A stretch of 64,000 nt of DNA, from NCBI GenBank assembly GCA_023424395.1, contig JAFADY010000017.1, forward strand, positions 1-64,000. The letters are read 5' to 3'. The position numbers were made by a program, and so were the translations under genes. Below the pieces are notes generated by a model. It was not told where the DNA came from, made no database searches, and saw only the letters and a list, made by a program, of their open reading frames with translations. Each line of letters starts with the position of its first letter. The first letter of the stretch is position 1. This stretch comes from Bacteroidota bacterium. Its GTDB lineage: Bacteria; Bacteroidota; Bacteroidia; Bacteroidales; Dysgonomonadaceae. Shown in pieces: positions 54,018 through 62,873 of this stretch.

Positions 54018-55142
54018 ATGAAATTTGTAGTATCAAGCGCCACGCTTTTGTCGCACCTGCAAGCAATAAGCAGAGTCATCAATTCAAAAAACACACTTCC
54101 CATTTTGGATTGCTTTCTTTTAGATTTAGACGGAAATTTGTTGACCTTGACAGCTGCAGACACCGAAACCCGTTTGGAAACGCAGGTTGAAGTAAACACT
54201 GCAGAAGGCAAAGGAACGTTGGCAATTAACTCCCGTAATTTGCTCGATCCGTTGCGCGAGCTGCCAGACCAGCCGCTGACTTTCGATATCAACGACGAAA
54301 CGCTTGAGGTATTTATCTATTATCACAACGGTAAATACAACTTTGTGGGTTTAAAAGGCGATGAATATCCGCAACCCAAAGAGTTAAAAGATTCGGCCAT
54401 GAGTTTATCCATGCCTGCCGAAACGTTGTTCACGGGAATTAACAGAACCGTTTTCGCGACCGCCGATGATGAGTTGCGGCCCGTAATGAACGGAATTTAT
54501 TTTGATATTACTTCGGATAATGTAACGTTTGTGGCGTCTGACGGCCATAAATTGGTGCGGGTTATTAATAACGAAGTGAAAGGCGAGGGAAGGTCGTCGT
54601 TTATTCTTCCGAAAAAACCGGCGAATTTGTTGAAAACCCTTCTTCCGAAGGAAACCGGAAGCGTGGAAATTAAATTCGATGAAAACAATGCTTACATCAC
54701 TATGTCGAATTTCACCATGATCTGCCGTTTCGTGGAAGGGCGTTACCCAAACTACAATTCCGTAATTCCGCAAAACAATCCCAATAACGTAACGTTGGAT
54801 AGATTAGCGCTTTTAAATGCGCTAAAACGCGTGAGCGTTTTCTCTAATCCGGCAAGCAGTTTGGTTAAACTTCAACTGTCTGATGAGAAAATTGTGGTTT
54901 CGGCTCAAGATATCGATTTCCTTACTTCGGCGGAAGAAACCATTCCTTGCCAGTACAACGGAAACGTGATGAATATCGGCTTCAAGGCGGTTTTCTTGAT
55001 TGATATTCTTAATAACATTCCTTCTGCCGACATAAAAATAGAATTATCCGACCCGTCGCGTGCCGGGATCATTTTACCGGTTGAAAACGATGAAAACGAA
55101 GAAATGCTTACATTGCTTATGCCGATGATGCTTAACGACTAA
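54018..55142 (+). CDS. dnaN: DNA polymerase III beta subunit (sliding clamp)
   Basis: The ring-shaped clamp holds DNA polymerase on the template. The 374 residues fit the three-domain clamp. Domain 1 begins MKFVVSSATLLSHLQAISRV, domain 2 includes RPVMNGIYFDI and ASDGHKLVRV, and domain 3 ends DENEEMLTLLMPMML, the family's LPMRL-like tail. It is cytoplasmic. It is not next to dnaA here, which is common in Bacteroidota. The exonuclease gene follows after 9 bases, consistent with a replication and repair operon that continues with the lipoprotein and truA. Confidence 0.97.
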   Translation: MKFVVSSATLLSHLQAISRVINSKNTLPILDCFLLDLDGNLLTLTAADTETRLETQVEVNTAEGKGTLAINSRNLLDPLRELPDQPLTFDINDETLEVFIYYHNGKYNFVGLKGDEYPQPKELKDSAMSLSMPAETLFTGINRTVFATADDELRPVMNGIYFDITSDNVTFVASDGHKLVRVINNEVKGEGRSSFILPKKPANLLKTLLPKETGSVEIKFDENNAYITMSNFTMICRFVEGRYPNYNSVIPQNNPNNVTLDRLALLNALKRVSVFSNPASSLVKLQLSDEKIVVSAQDIDFLTSAEETIPCQYNGNVMNIGFKAVFLIDILNNIPSADIKIELSDPSRAGIILPVENDENEEMLTLLMPMMLND

Positions 55143-55151
55143 ACCCAAATA

Positions 55152-55922
55152 ATGGAACTTAACCTCAAAAATCCGTTGGTTTTCTTCGATTTGGAAACTA
55201 CCGGCATAAATATTACCAAAGACCGCATTGTGGAAATTTCGTTGCTAAAAGTGCATCCGAACGGTAAAGAAGAAATAAAATCGAGAAAAATCAACCCCGA
55301 AATGCCTATTCCGCCACAGGCAACTGCTATTCATGGAATTACGGACGAAGATGTAAAAGATTGCCCTACTTTCAGGCAGGTTGCCCGCTCATTGGCCGAA
55401 ATGTTGGAAGGGTGTGATATCGCGGGTTTCAATTCTAGCAGATTCGATGTGCCTTTGCTCGCCGAAGAGTTTCTTCGTGCCGGCGTGGATTTCGATATGA
55501 GCAAACGCAAATTTGTGGATGTGCAGATCATTTTCCATAAAAAAGAACAACGCACACTGGAAGCGGCATACAGATTTTATTGCGACAAAGAATTGGCCAA
55601 TGCGCACAGCGCCGAAGCCGATACAATTGCAACATACGAAGTATTGAAATCGCAACTCGACCGTTATCCTGATTTGGTAAATGATGTGGCTGCGCTTTCG
55701 CAAGAATATTCCAGTTTTAATAACAACGTTGATTTTGCCGGGAGATTAATTTTCGACGAAAATGGAGTGGAAGTTTTTAATTTCGGCAAACACAAAGGCA
55801 AATCGGTAGCCGAAGTTTTCAGAAACGAACCAAGTTATTATTCTTGGATGATGGATGGCGATTTTCCGCTGAACACAAAACAGGCGCTCACGAAAATTAA
55901 ATTGCGAGAAATGAATGGTTAA
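55152..55922 (+). CDS. DnaQ-like 3'-5' exonuclease
   Basis: The 256-residue protein has the DEDDh exonuclease motifs in order: FFDLETTGI (Asp14, Glu16), GFNSSRFDVPLL (Exo II) and AHSAEADTIATYEV (Exo III, with His and Asp). After the nuclease fold (to about 185) comes a C-terminal segment, FNFGKHKGKSVAEVFRNEPSYYSWMM, like the DUF3820 domain. It may be the proofreading subunit or a repair exonuclease. Its position 9 bases after dnaN favours a replication role. Four bases separate it from the next lipoprotein gene. Confidence 0.92.
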   Translation: MELNLKNPLVFFDLETTGINITKDRIVEISLLKVHPNGKEEIKSRKINPEMPIPPQATAIHGITDEDVKDCPTFRQVARSLAEMLEGCDIAGFNSSRFDVPLLAEEFLRAGVDFDMSKRKFVDVQIIFHKKEQRTLEAAYRFYCDKELANAHSAEADTIATYEVLKSQLDRYPDLVNDVAALSQEYSSFNNNVDFAGRLIFDENGVEVFNFGKHKGKSVAEVFRNEPSYYSWMMDGDFPLNTKQALTKIKLREMNG

Positions 55923-55925
55923 CTT

Positions 55926-56606
55926 ATGAAGTATTTTCTGTTTTTTATTGTGTCCTTATTGGTTTTAGCGCTTACCGCTTGCGGTGAAGGAAAAGCCACC
56001 ACCAACGAAATCAACGAAAGAATACCACGCTCACTCTCTGAAAGAAAACAAAGGTTTACCGGCAATTACAACAAAGAATTCAACGATTTGCAAGAACTGC
56101 ATATGGTTTCGGCTATCAGTAACGGTATCGCGCCAATGACTTCCCGCGACGACACTTTGGCTTTAAACGACGAACTGGTGAGAATTCCCGATGCTTTGGA
56201 ATTGTATAAAACTTACGACCTTACTCACTCCATTCCTTTTCTCGTGCCTTCGGCAGCACAATTGTTCATGGATATTGCTCGGAATTTTCGCGATTCGCTT
56301 TACAGCAAACAAATACCGCTTCATCGGCTTTACCTGACCAGCGTGTTACGAACCGATGATGATTTATCGAGACTGACGAAAAGGAATATAAATGCCAGCG
56401 AAAATTCTACGCATAGGTACGCCACTACATTTGACGTTTCGTGGAAAAGGTTCGAGCAAGTCGATCCTGATTCTGTAAATCGCGTTCCACCCGAACGGTT
56501 GAAATTAGTGTTGGCACAAGTGCTTTTCGATTTGAAAAACCAACAACGCTGTTACGTGAAACACGAGCGCAAGCAAGCTTGCTTTCACATAACGGTGAGA
56601 CAATGA
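55926..56606 (+). CDS. DUF5715-like lipoprotein, possible M15-type peptidase
   Basis: This 226-residue lipoprotein (LALTAC, Cys19) has a helical linker and then a C-terminal domain. That domain contains TSVLRTDDDLSRLTKRN and ASENSTHRYATTFDVSWKRF. The H-x6-D spacing there (His, then Asp in FDVSW) is the metal-ligand pattern of DD-carboxypeptidases of the VanY/M15 type, and the whole matches DUF5715 proteins. A peptidoglycan-trimming role is inferred from that motif. It lies between the exonuclease gene and truA, overlapping the truA start by 4 bases (ATGA). Confidence 0.8.
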   Translation: MKYFLFFIVSLLVLALTACGEGKATTNEINERIPRSLSERKQRFTGNYNKEFNDLQELHMVSAISNGIAPMTSRDDTLALNDELVRIPDALELYKTYDLTHSIPFLVPSAAQLFMDIARNFRDSLYSKQIPLHRLYLTSVLRTDDDLSRLTKRNINASENSTHRYATTFDVSWKRFEQVDPDSVNRVPPERLKLVLAQVLFDLKNQQRCYVKHERKQACFHITVRQ

Positions 56607-57355
56607 TGAAACGCTATTTTATTACACTCGCATATAACGGAAAAAACTACGTGGGTTGGCAAATTCAGCCGAACGGAGTGAGCATTCAGGAAGTTTTGCA
56701 GGACGCACTTTCTACCATTTTGCGCGAGCAAATTGAAGTGATTGGCGCGGGCAGAACCGATGCCGGTGTGCATGCCCGAAAAATGATCGCTCATTTTGAT
56801 TGGATTGGTGAAGATTTTGGCGAAACAGAATTAACAAAGAAATTAAACAGCTTTCTTCCGCACGATATTGTCATCAATAGCATTCACGAAGTATCGGCAG
56901 ATGCTCATGCCCGCTTCTCCGCCACATCGCGTACGTACAAATATTATTTAACCACCGACAAAGATATTTTTTGCGGTGATACGAAATATCGGATATTCTT
57001 TGAACCCGATATCAATGCGATGAATGCCCTTTGTCCTGTGTTAAAGGAATACCGCGATTTTACAAGTTTCAGCAAATTGCATACCGATGTAAAAACCAAT
57101 AACTGTGTTATCGAAACCGCATATTGGGAACAACACGGAAACGATTTTGTATTTACCATTAAAGCCGATCGGTTTTTGCGAAATATGGTTCGCGCTATTG
57201 TGGGCACGTTATTGGAAGCGGGTAGGGGACGGCTCGACGAGCGTGGATTGCGTCGCATTATAGATGCCAAAAACCGACAGGTTGCCGGCGATTCCGTTCC
57301 CGGACACGCGCTCTTTTTGGAAGATGTTACGTACCCCGATGATATTTGGGAGTGA
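56603..57355 (+). CDS. truA: tRNA pseudouridine synthase A
   Basis: TruA converts U38-U40 of tRNA anticodon arms to pseudouridine. Two adjacent ATGs (56603, 56606) are possible starts. I report the first, which overlaps the preceding stop; the second gives MKRYFITLAYNG. The protein is about 250 residues, with the catalytic Asp in GAGRTDAGVHA (residue 52 from the second ATG). It also has LRNMVRAIVGTLLEAGRG, a conserved TruA segment. It ends the rightward cluster and meets the DUF6157 gene tail to tail with no spacing. Confidence 0.95.
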   Translation: MMKRYFITLAYNGKNYVGWQIQPNGVSIQEVLQDALSTILREQIEVIGAGRTDAGVHARKMIAHFDWIGEDFGETELTKKLNSFLPHDIVINSIHEVSADAHARFSATSRTYKYYLTTDKDIFCGDTKYRIFFEPDINAMNALCPVLKEYRDFTSFSKLHTDVKTNNCVIETAYWEQHGNDFVFTIKADRFLRNMVRAIVGTLLEAGRGRLDERGLRRIIDAKNRQVAGDSVPGHALFLEDVTYPDDIWE

Positions 57356-57769
57356 TTACTTCCTCGTACTCCTCATCGCTTTCACTTTTTTGATGGTTGG
57401 GTAGGCAATCATTTTTTTATATTCATCGGTTTCTATTCCGTCAAGTGCTATTTTTCCCGTTTCATTGTGGTGAACGCCCCAACCGTATCGTTTTGTAAGT
57501 GGTGAAGCGCGAAAGCAGGGTTGTCCTTTCGAAATGAATTTCTCCCGCTCTTCGGTCAATTTATCGACTTCGATATTATTTTTTAACGCATAAACGAGGA
57601 ACATTACGTCGTCCGACGTATAATTGTAAGGACTTTCGCTGATCATCTCGTATTGAATGTTGGCAACGGATTTTTCTCCCTTTACCGGTGGAACTTCGCC
57701 TGCCACAGCCTTCGAGTCTTCGGCCACTACAATAAACGTATTTGTGTAATTGGTTGAATGAATTTTCAT
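57356..57769 (-). CDS. DUF6157 protein
   Basis: The 137-residue protein begins MKIHSTNYTNTFIVVAEDS and has VANIQYEMISESPYNYTSDDVMF and RASPLTKRYGWGVHHNETGKIAL. These are characteristic of DUF6157, a small soluble family of unknown function found across Bacteroidota and Firmicutes. There is no signal peptide or catalytic signature, and it is probably cytoplasmic. It follows the DUF3267 gene by 3 bases, so the two are likely co-transcribed. The stop lies directly against the end of truA. Confidence 0.85.
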   Translation of the reverse strand: MKIHSTNYTNTFIVVAEDSKAVAGEVPPVKGEKSVANIQYEMISESPYNYTSDDVMFLVYALKNNIEVDKLTEEREKFISKGQPCFRASPLTKRYGWGVHHNETGKIALDGIETDEYKKMIAYPTIKKVKAMRSTRK

Positions 57770-57772
57770 ATT

Positions 57773-58369
57773 CTAATTTTTAATTTCTAACTTCTTATTT
57801 CTAAAAACATAACATCCCGCTTCCGACGGATGATCTTGCGCGTAATCGGTAGGTTTTTCATCGCGCAGCAAATGGATGATCATAAAATCACCGATGGCGG
57901 CAACAATAAAAAAGATACCGAAAAAAGTAACCGCATACTTTCCGATAATTAATCCGATAATTGCCGGGATTAGGCCGAGGACAATGGCGGGCGCGATTGC
58001 TCCGAATTTATAATGTTTTATTTGCAGCGGCTCGGTGCAATGACAATAAGGTGTGAGGTATTTCCAAATAACGCCGAAGCGGATGGAACGGAATCGCTTG
58101 TCGGCGAACATGGCGAACGATATCCCGTGTATGAGTTCGTGAAGCACGATTCCGATAAGCATCGCGGCGAAAAACAGGCCGAAATCTTTCATTAGCGTAA
58201 AAGGTGTGAAGTCGGTCTGAAAATAGCTGGCGAGTTCATTCTTCCACAAAAGAATGTGCAAGGCCGTGAAAACCACGAATACAGGAATAAGGAGCAATAA
58301 CCCCAATTTATTGGCTTTTTCTATACTGATGGTTTTCAGCACTTTTTCGTATTCGTTTTCGTTGAGCAT
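57773..58369 (-). CDS. DUF3267 membrane protein with HExxH motif (putative zinc peptidase)
   Basis: The 198-residue protein has four hydrophobic segments. The second holds LHELIHGISFAMF (about residues 81-93), an HExxH zinc-binding motif inside the membrane as in site-2-protease relatives. Further segments include IVLGLIPAIIGLIIG and FFIVAAIGDFMIIHLL; the late D in AIGDFMI could be a third metal ligand. It matches DUF3267. An intramembrane or membrane-embedded protease role is inferred from the motif. It lies downstream of the rho terminator and may be read through from rho. Confidence 0.85.
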   Translation of the reverse strand: MLNENEYEKVLKTISIEKANKLGLLLLIPVFVVFTALHILLWKNELASYFQTDFTPFTLMKDFGLFFAAMLIGIVLHELIHGISFAMFADKRFRSIRFGVIWKYLTPYCHCTEPLQIKHYKFGAIAPAIVLGLIPAIIGLIIGKYAVTFFGIFFIVAAIGDFMIIHLLRDEKPTDYAQDHPSEAGCYVFRNKKLEIKN

Positions 58370-58388
58370 ACTCGGGTGAATTTCTCGT

Positions 58389-58424
58389 AAAACAAAAAAA
58401 CAGCAACTTTGTTTGTTGCTGTTT
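58389..58424 (-). terminator. Terminator of rho
   Basis: A stem AACAGCAAC/GTTGCTGTT (9-10 bp, 58398-58407 and 58415-58424) with a 7-nt loop is followed on the minus strand by TTTTTTT. It lies 51 bases after the rho stop. Confidence 0.85.
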
Positions 58425-58474
58425 TGTAATATGATAATGAGAGTGCTCTTTAAGTAGTACTCCCAATAAAGTGC

Positions 58475-60418
58475 CTAATCGTTCATCGATATCAGGAACT
58501 CTTCGTTGCTTGAAGTACGGCGCAAGCGTGTGAGCAGGAATTCCATCGCTTCTACGGAGTTCATATCCGATAAGAAATTGCGGAGCACCCACATGCGGTT
58601 GAGCGTCTCTTCGGATAGCAGCAGATCGTCGCGGCGTGTGCTCGAAGCAATGATATCCACAGCCGGGAAAATGCGTTTGTTAGAGAGTTTGCGGTCGAGT
58701 TGAAGCTCCATGTTGCCGGTACCCTTGAATTCTTCGAAAATCACGTCGTCCATTTTCGAACCGGTTTCGGTAAGCGCCGTAGCAATTATAGTGAGCGAAC
58801 CGCCGTTCTCTATGTTACGGGCAGCGCCGAAGAATCGTTTGGGTTTTTGTAACGCATTGGCATCCACACCTCCCGAGAGCACTTTGCCCGATGCCGGTTG
58901 CACCGTGTTGTAAGCGCGAGCGAGGCGGGTAATAGAGTCAAGCAGAATAACCACATCGTGGCCGCACTCCACCAAACGACGGGCTTTGTTGAGCACAATG
59001 TCCGCAATTTTTACGTGGCGTTCTGCCGGTTCATCGAATGTTGACGCAATAACCTCGGCGTTTACGCTGCGCTCCATATCGGTAACTTCTTCGGGGCGTT
59101 CATCGATGAGTAGAATGATCATGTACACTTCCGGATGATTATCGGCAATGGCGTTGGCAATATCTTTAAGTAATACAGTTTTACCTGTTTTTGGCTGTGC
59201 CACAATCAACCCTCGTTGACCTTTACCAATGGGTGTGAACATATCCACTACGCGACAAGAAAGATTATCGTTGTGCCCTTTCGTAAGGTTGAATTTTTCA
59301 TCGGGAAACAGCGGTTTCAAGTGGTCGAACGGAACGCGATCGCGAACGTCATCGGGTTTGCGACCGTTAATTTTGTCCACTTTTACTAAGGGAAAGAACT
59401 TTTCGCCTTCCTTCGGCGGACGTATTGGACCTTCTACCACGTCGCCCGTTTTTAAACCGAACAGGCGAATTTGCGATTGCGATACGTAAATATCGTCGGG
59501 CGACGACATATAATTGTAATCGGATGAACGCAGAAAACCATAACCATCACTCATGATTTCCAATACGCCCGAAGCGTTCAGGATTCCATCGAAATCGTAC
59601 GACGGCTCTTTTTCCTTTTGGGGTTGTGGCTGCTGATTCTGATTTTTATTATGCTGTTGCTGTTTGGGTTGAGGCGGGGGAGTTACCGAAATTAAGTCGC
59701 GTAGCGATGGCTTTTCGGGCATCACCGGAATTTCTTTTTCTTCGGCAACGGTTGGCGCAACATCTTCTATCGGTTCTTCGGCTACAACGGGTGGCAGGGT
59801 GACTGCGGGCGTTGCGCTTTTTCTCTCCTCGTCACGATGTTTCGATGATCTGAAAACCAATTGAATGGGTTTTGAAGGCGTAATTTCCGGTTTTGGGGTT
59901 TGCGTTTCTTCTTTTGGCTCTTCGGTTTTCGGAGTTACTTCTTCTTTGGGTGTCTCACTTTTCGGCTTGAGTTCTTTAACGACCTTCTCGTTATGGATTT
60001 TCTCTTCCTTTTGGACAGGAGCCTGTTGTTTTTGCTCCGGTTTTTTCTCAACTACTTTATTTTCTTGTTTATGTTGATTTGCTTGTGGCTGCTGTTTTTC
60101 CGGATTCGTTTTTTCGGGTTGCGCAGGAGTATGTTTTTTTTCTTGAGGTTTTACGTCAGGTTTTTCGTTTTTGTCGTTCTTAGGATTATTGTTAACTGGT
60201 TTTTTGTTTTTTCTATTCGGATGGTTTTTGTTTTGTTGTTTATGTGTCCCTCCGTTTTGGTTCAGGTTTTTTATGCCTGCAATAGCTTGTTCATCAAGAA
60301 TTTTATAAATCAATTCTTCTTTTTTGTAAGCGTCGGGTCTTCTAATTCCCATTTCTTTGGCAAGGGCGCGTAATTCTGTAGTCAGCTTTTCGTTAAGCTC
60401 AATAATGTTATAAGCCAT
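58475..60418 (-). CDS. rho: Transcription termination factor Rho with long disordered insertion
   Basis: Rho is an RNA helicase that ends transcription. At 647 residues it is about 230 longer than E. coli Rho. The N-terminal Rho-N domain (1-50) is followed by an insertion of low complexity (about 52-283), rich in Q, P, K, N and E (KKPEQKQQAP, QNQQPQPQKEK). Then come the RNA-binding cold-shock domain (GVLEIMSDGYGFLRS) and the ATPase with GLIVAQPKTGKTVLL. The Q/R-loop region KVLSGGVDANAL is intact. In Bacteroides such insertions have been linked to Rho condensates. A long leader and a terminator flank the gene. Confidence 0.96.
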   Translation of the reverse strand: MAYNIIELNEKLTTELRALAKEMGIRRPDAYKKEELIYKILDEQAIAGIKNLNQNGGTHKQQNKNHPNRKNKKPVNNNPKNDKNEKPDVKPQEKKHTPAQPEKTNPEKQQPQANQHKQENKVVEKKPEQKQQAPVQKEEKIHNEKVVKELKPKSETPKEEVTPKTEEPKEETQTPKPEITPSKPIQLVFRSSKHRDEERKSATPAVTLPPVVAEEPIEDVAPTVAEEKEIPVMPEKPSLRDLISVTPPPQPKQQQHNKNQNQQPQPQKEKEPSYDFDGILNASGVLEIMSDGYGFLRSSDYNYMSSPDDIYVSQSQIRLFGLKTGDVVEGPIRPPKEGEKFFPLVKVDKINGRKPDDVRDRVPFDHLKPLFPDEKFNLTKGHNDNLSCRVVDMFTPIGKGQRGLIVAQPKTGKTVLLKDIANAIADNHPEVYMIILLIDERPEEVTDMERSVNAEVIASTFDEPAERHVKIADIVLNKARRLVECGHDVVILLDSITRLARAYNTVQPASGKVLSGGVDANALQKPKRFFGAARNIENGGSLTIIATALTETGSKMDDVIFEEFKGTGNMELQLDRKLSNKRIFPAVDIIASSTRRDDLLLSEETLNRMWVLRNFLSDMNSVEAMEFLLTRLRRTSSNEEFLISMND

Positions 60419-60593
60419 TTAAAAATATGTTGAATGTTTGGATTGTTTTAATATATGAAAATGAGTCCGGTTTTATCGAATAAGACAGTTTTGTTTCCTA
60501 TCTCGGATAAATGATCAAAAAACTCATGAAAAATTTGAAATTCAAAATAAATAACGAAGTTATGTTATCATTGATTAATCGAAGATTCGGTTA

Positions 60594-60601
60594 CAAAGGT
60601 A
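60594..60601 (-). promoter_or_regulatory. -7 element of rho
   Basis: On the minus strand TACCTTTG matches the consensus and would start a leader of about 170 nt before the rho ATG, a length suited to autoregulation. No -33 TTTG at standard spacing. Confidence 0.5.
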
Positions 60602-60643
60602 ATCTTTTTTTTAATATAAGGTATGAAGAAAGGTTTTTTTTTG

Positions 60644-60702
60644 AAAAAAAATGAAACTCTTTCGGGCTGTAGTACGGATTGTGTTACGAACCCGAAAGAG
60701 TT
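60644..60702 (-). terminator. Terminator of the DUF6340 gene
   Basis: A perfect 12-bp stem AACTCTTTCGGG (60655-60666) with its complement at 60691-60702 and a 24-nt loop, followed on the minus strand by a run of eight T's. It lies 8 bases after the gene's stop. The loop is unusually large. Confidence 0.8.
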
Positions 60703-60709
60703 GGTTGAA

Positions 60710-61759
60710 TTATTGTACTTGCATGTTGAGTTTATTTGAAGTATCCCTCCTTCGTTCAATCTCGTTTTTAAATAGCAAAGCCCTGCGCCTTTCCAAAGAA
60801 TTGCCCGATGTGGATGCGTTAAACAAGTTTTCGGCAGTTACCGCCCATTCATAGGCGCTATCCATATCATCGAGCATTTCATATGCTAACGCGATGTTAC
60901 TGGCCGCCTTTGCTTTATTGAGTTGGCTCTTTTCGTTGTCGTAAAATTGTTTCCAACTGTCGATGGCGTTTTGCCATTGTGCACTTTTAGCATAACTTTC
61001 GCCCTCTTTCATTTTTGAATTCGATAAGGTGTAGTACCAACGGTCTTGTTGAATCCAATGTGGTGAGAAAACGCTGGTCATTTTTTCTGCCGCTTTTACA
61101 GCCAATTGCTTCATGGCATCCTCGGCAGAAGGCAACATCAGATCGGCATAAGCTCCTTCATCCTGAATATCGAATCCTTCCCAATATAAACTATCTGCAT
61201 ATTGAACGGCAGGAATTCTTCCTTCCATGGTAGGCAAATATACACGCAATATAGAGCTGATTTTTCCGGTCAATCCGGCGTACTTATAGCCTTGTTGTTC
61301 GTAAAGCTCGGTTTTATGCGTTTGAATAATGAGTTTATCCAAAGAAATGATGGCGTCAACATTGGTTCTGCTTCTTAGTTCATTCATTTGTTCGGGGAGT
61401 AACGGTTTTTCTTGCCAAAATTCGTTATCGGTTCTTAGGGGCCTTTGCGCATATTTCACTTCGTCGAAGTAGTTTTCTTCTCCCATGAATTGCGCCAACG
61501 CTTCGGTATAAAAAATAGCTACGCTATCGGATGAGACAGTGATTCTGTCGGGTTGGCTTTTTCCGATAGATTTCAGCATGTGCCCCACGTCTTCGGGTTG
61601 TTCGACCACGTTATTGACTATCAGCACCGATTTTACGTTTGTAGGCAGAGTAACTTGCGCCGGTTCGCGCGTTTCGATGGACATATATTTGATTCCCGCA
61701 CAGCTACTTAATAAAAGCAAAGAGAATACAGCAAAAATAAAAATCGAAGTTTTTTTCAT
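60710..61759 (-). CDS. DUF6340 lipoprotein with TPR-like C-terminus
   Basis: With the start at 61759 the 349-residue protein has a lipobox (LLLSSC, Cys20). The body includes VKSVLIVNNVVEQPEDVGH and VDAIISLDKLIIQTHKTELY, the pattern of DUF6340, found in Bacteroidota envelopes with unknown role. The C-terminal about 110 residues form TPR-like helices (AKSAQWQNAIDSWKQFYDNE, KAAFNIAL-like ASNIALAYEMLDDMDSAYEW). It probably faces the periplasm and binds a protein partner. It is a single-gene unit ending at a terminator upstream of rho. Confidence 0.85.
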   Translation of the reverse strand: MKKTSIFIFAVFSLLLLSSCAGIKYMSIETREPAQVTLPTNVKSVLIVNNVVEQPEDVGHMLKSIGKSQPDRITVSSDSVAIFYTEALAQFMGEENYFDEVKYAQRPLRTDNEFWQEKPLLPEQMNELRSRTNVDAIISLDKLIIQTHKTELYEQQGYKYAGLTGKISSILRVYLPTMEGRIPAVQYADSLYWEGFDIQDEGAYADLMLPSAEDAMKQLAVKAAEKMTSVFSPHWIQQDRWYYTLSNSKMKEGESYAKSAQWQNAIDSWKQFYDNEKSQLNKAKAASNIALAYEMLDDMDSAYEWAVTAENLFNASTSGNSLERRRALLFKNEIERRRDTSNKLNMQVQ

Positions 61760-61955
61760 AGAAATCATGAGTCTGTATGTGTTGGTTGGTTTTGTTTATA
61801 TTTGTTATTATTAAAACGATTAAACAAATTAAATGTTTACTCATTTTACCGATTTCTTTGATATCGCTATCTTTAATAGGTTTAAAAAGCAGAGGTGGAA
61901 AATTTAAATAAGCAGTTTTTCTCTTCATTTAATGCCTTCGAGATGAAAAAAATCG

Positions 61956-61963
61956 TATATTTG
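61956..61963 (+). promoter_or_regulatory. -7 element of etfBA
   Basis: TATATTTG matches the consensus, 36 bases before the etfB ATG at 61999. No -33 TTTG. Confidence 0.45.
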
Positions 61964-61998
61964 CTACTTCCAAAAAAATCAATTTAAACATATAGGAA

Positions 61999-62871
61999 AT
62001 GAGTTTTAATATTATTGTATTGGCAAAGCAAGTTCCCGATACGCGAAACGTAGGGAAAGATGCCATGAAAGCCGATGGAACCGTAAACAGGGCAGCCTTG
62101 CCTGCCATTTTCAATCCGGAGGATTTAAATGCGCTGGAACAAGCGCTGGGAATAAAAGATGAATATCCGGATTCGAAGATCACTATATTAACTATGGGGC
62201 CGGGGCGCGCTGCTGAAATTTTAAGAGAAGGATTGTTTCGCGGAGCCAATGACGGCGTGTTGCTCACCGATCGTGCTTTTGCTGGAGCCGATACCTTGGC
62301 AACTTCCTATGCCCTTTCTATGGCTGTGAAGAAAATCGGCGATTTTGATATTATCATCTCGGGCCGTCAGGCCATAGATGGAGATACGGCGCAGGTTGGG
62401 CCGCAAGTGGCGGAAAAACTCGGCATTCCGCAAATAACGTATGCAGAAGAGATAGAGAAAATAGACAAGAACAAAATTAAGGTAAAACGCAGGTTGGAAA
62501 ACGGGGTTGAAGTAGTGGAATGTCCGCTTCCGGTGGTAATCACCGTTAACGGATCGGCTCGCACTTGCAGGCCTCGTAACGCAAAATTGCTGCAAAAGTA
62601 CAAACATGCTAAAACTGTAACCGAACGACAGGTTGAAAATCTCGATTATATTGACATTTATAATTCACGCCCTTACCTCGATTTGGTGGAGTGGAGCGTT
62701 GCCGACGTAAACGCTGATGTAGTTCAGTGCGGATTATCGGGTTCGCCCACCAAAGTGAAAAAAATAGAGAACGTGGTGTTCCAAGCGAAAGAAAGCAAAC
62801 GTATATCGGATGACGACGTTGAATTAGAAGACTTGATAAAAGAGTTAATTGCAAATCATACAATAGGATAA
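61999..62871 (+). CDS. etfB: Electron transfer flavoprotein beta subunit
   Basis: EtfB forms a heterodimer with EtfA that carries electrons from acyl-CoA dehydrogenases or in bifurcating reactions. The 290 residues include the family's opening VLAKQVPDTRNVGKDAM, NPEDLNALEQAL and ILTMGPGRAAEILREGLFRG. ISGRQAIDGDTAQVGPQVAE, the signature region, follows. The nucleotide site (AMP or second FAD) is within this subunit. It is followed by etfA after 2 bases. Electron donors would lie beyond the window. Confidence 0.96.
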   Translation: MSFNIIVLAKQVPDTRNVGKDAMKADGTVNRAALPAIFNPEDLNALEQALGIKDEYPDSKITILTMGPGRAAEILREGLFRGANDGVLLTDRAFAGADTLATSYALSMAVKKIGDFDIIISGRQAIDGDTAQVGPQVAEKLGIPQITYAEEIEKIDKNKIKVKRRLENGVEVVECPLPVVITVNGSARTCRPRNAKLLQKYKHAKTVTERQVENLDYIDIYNSRPYLDLVEWSVADVNADVVQCGLSGSPTKVKKIENVVFQAKESKRISDDDVELEDLIKELIANHTIG

Positions 62872-62873
62872 AT

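Noticed and set aside
59900..60373. 157-codon plus-strand frame over the rho insertion
   Set aside because: Phe-rich translation arising from the repetitive K/Q codons of rho on the other strand.
61790..61805. TATATTTG-like motif on the plus strand
   Set aside because: It is 200 bases from etfB, with a better-placed element at 61956.
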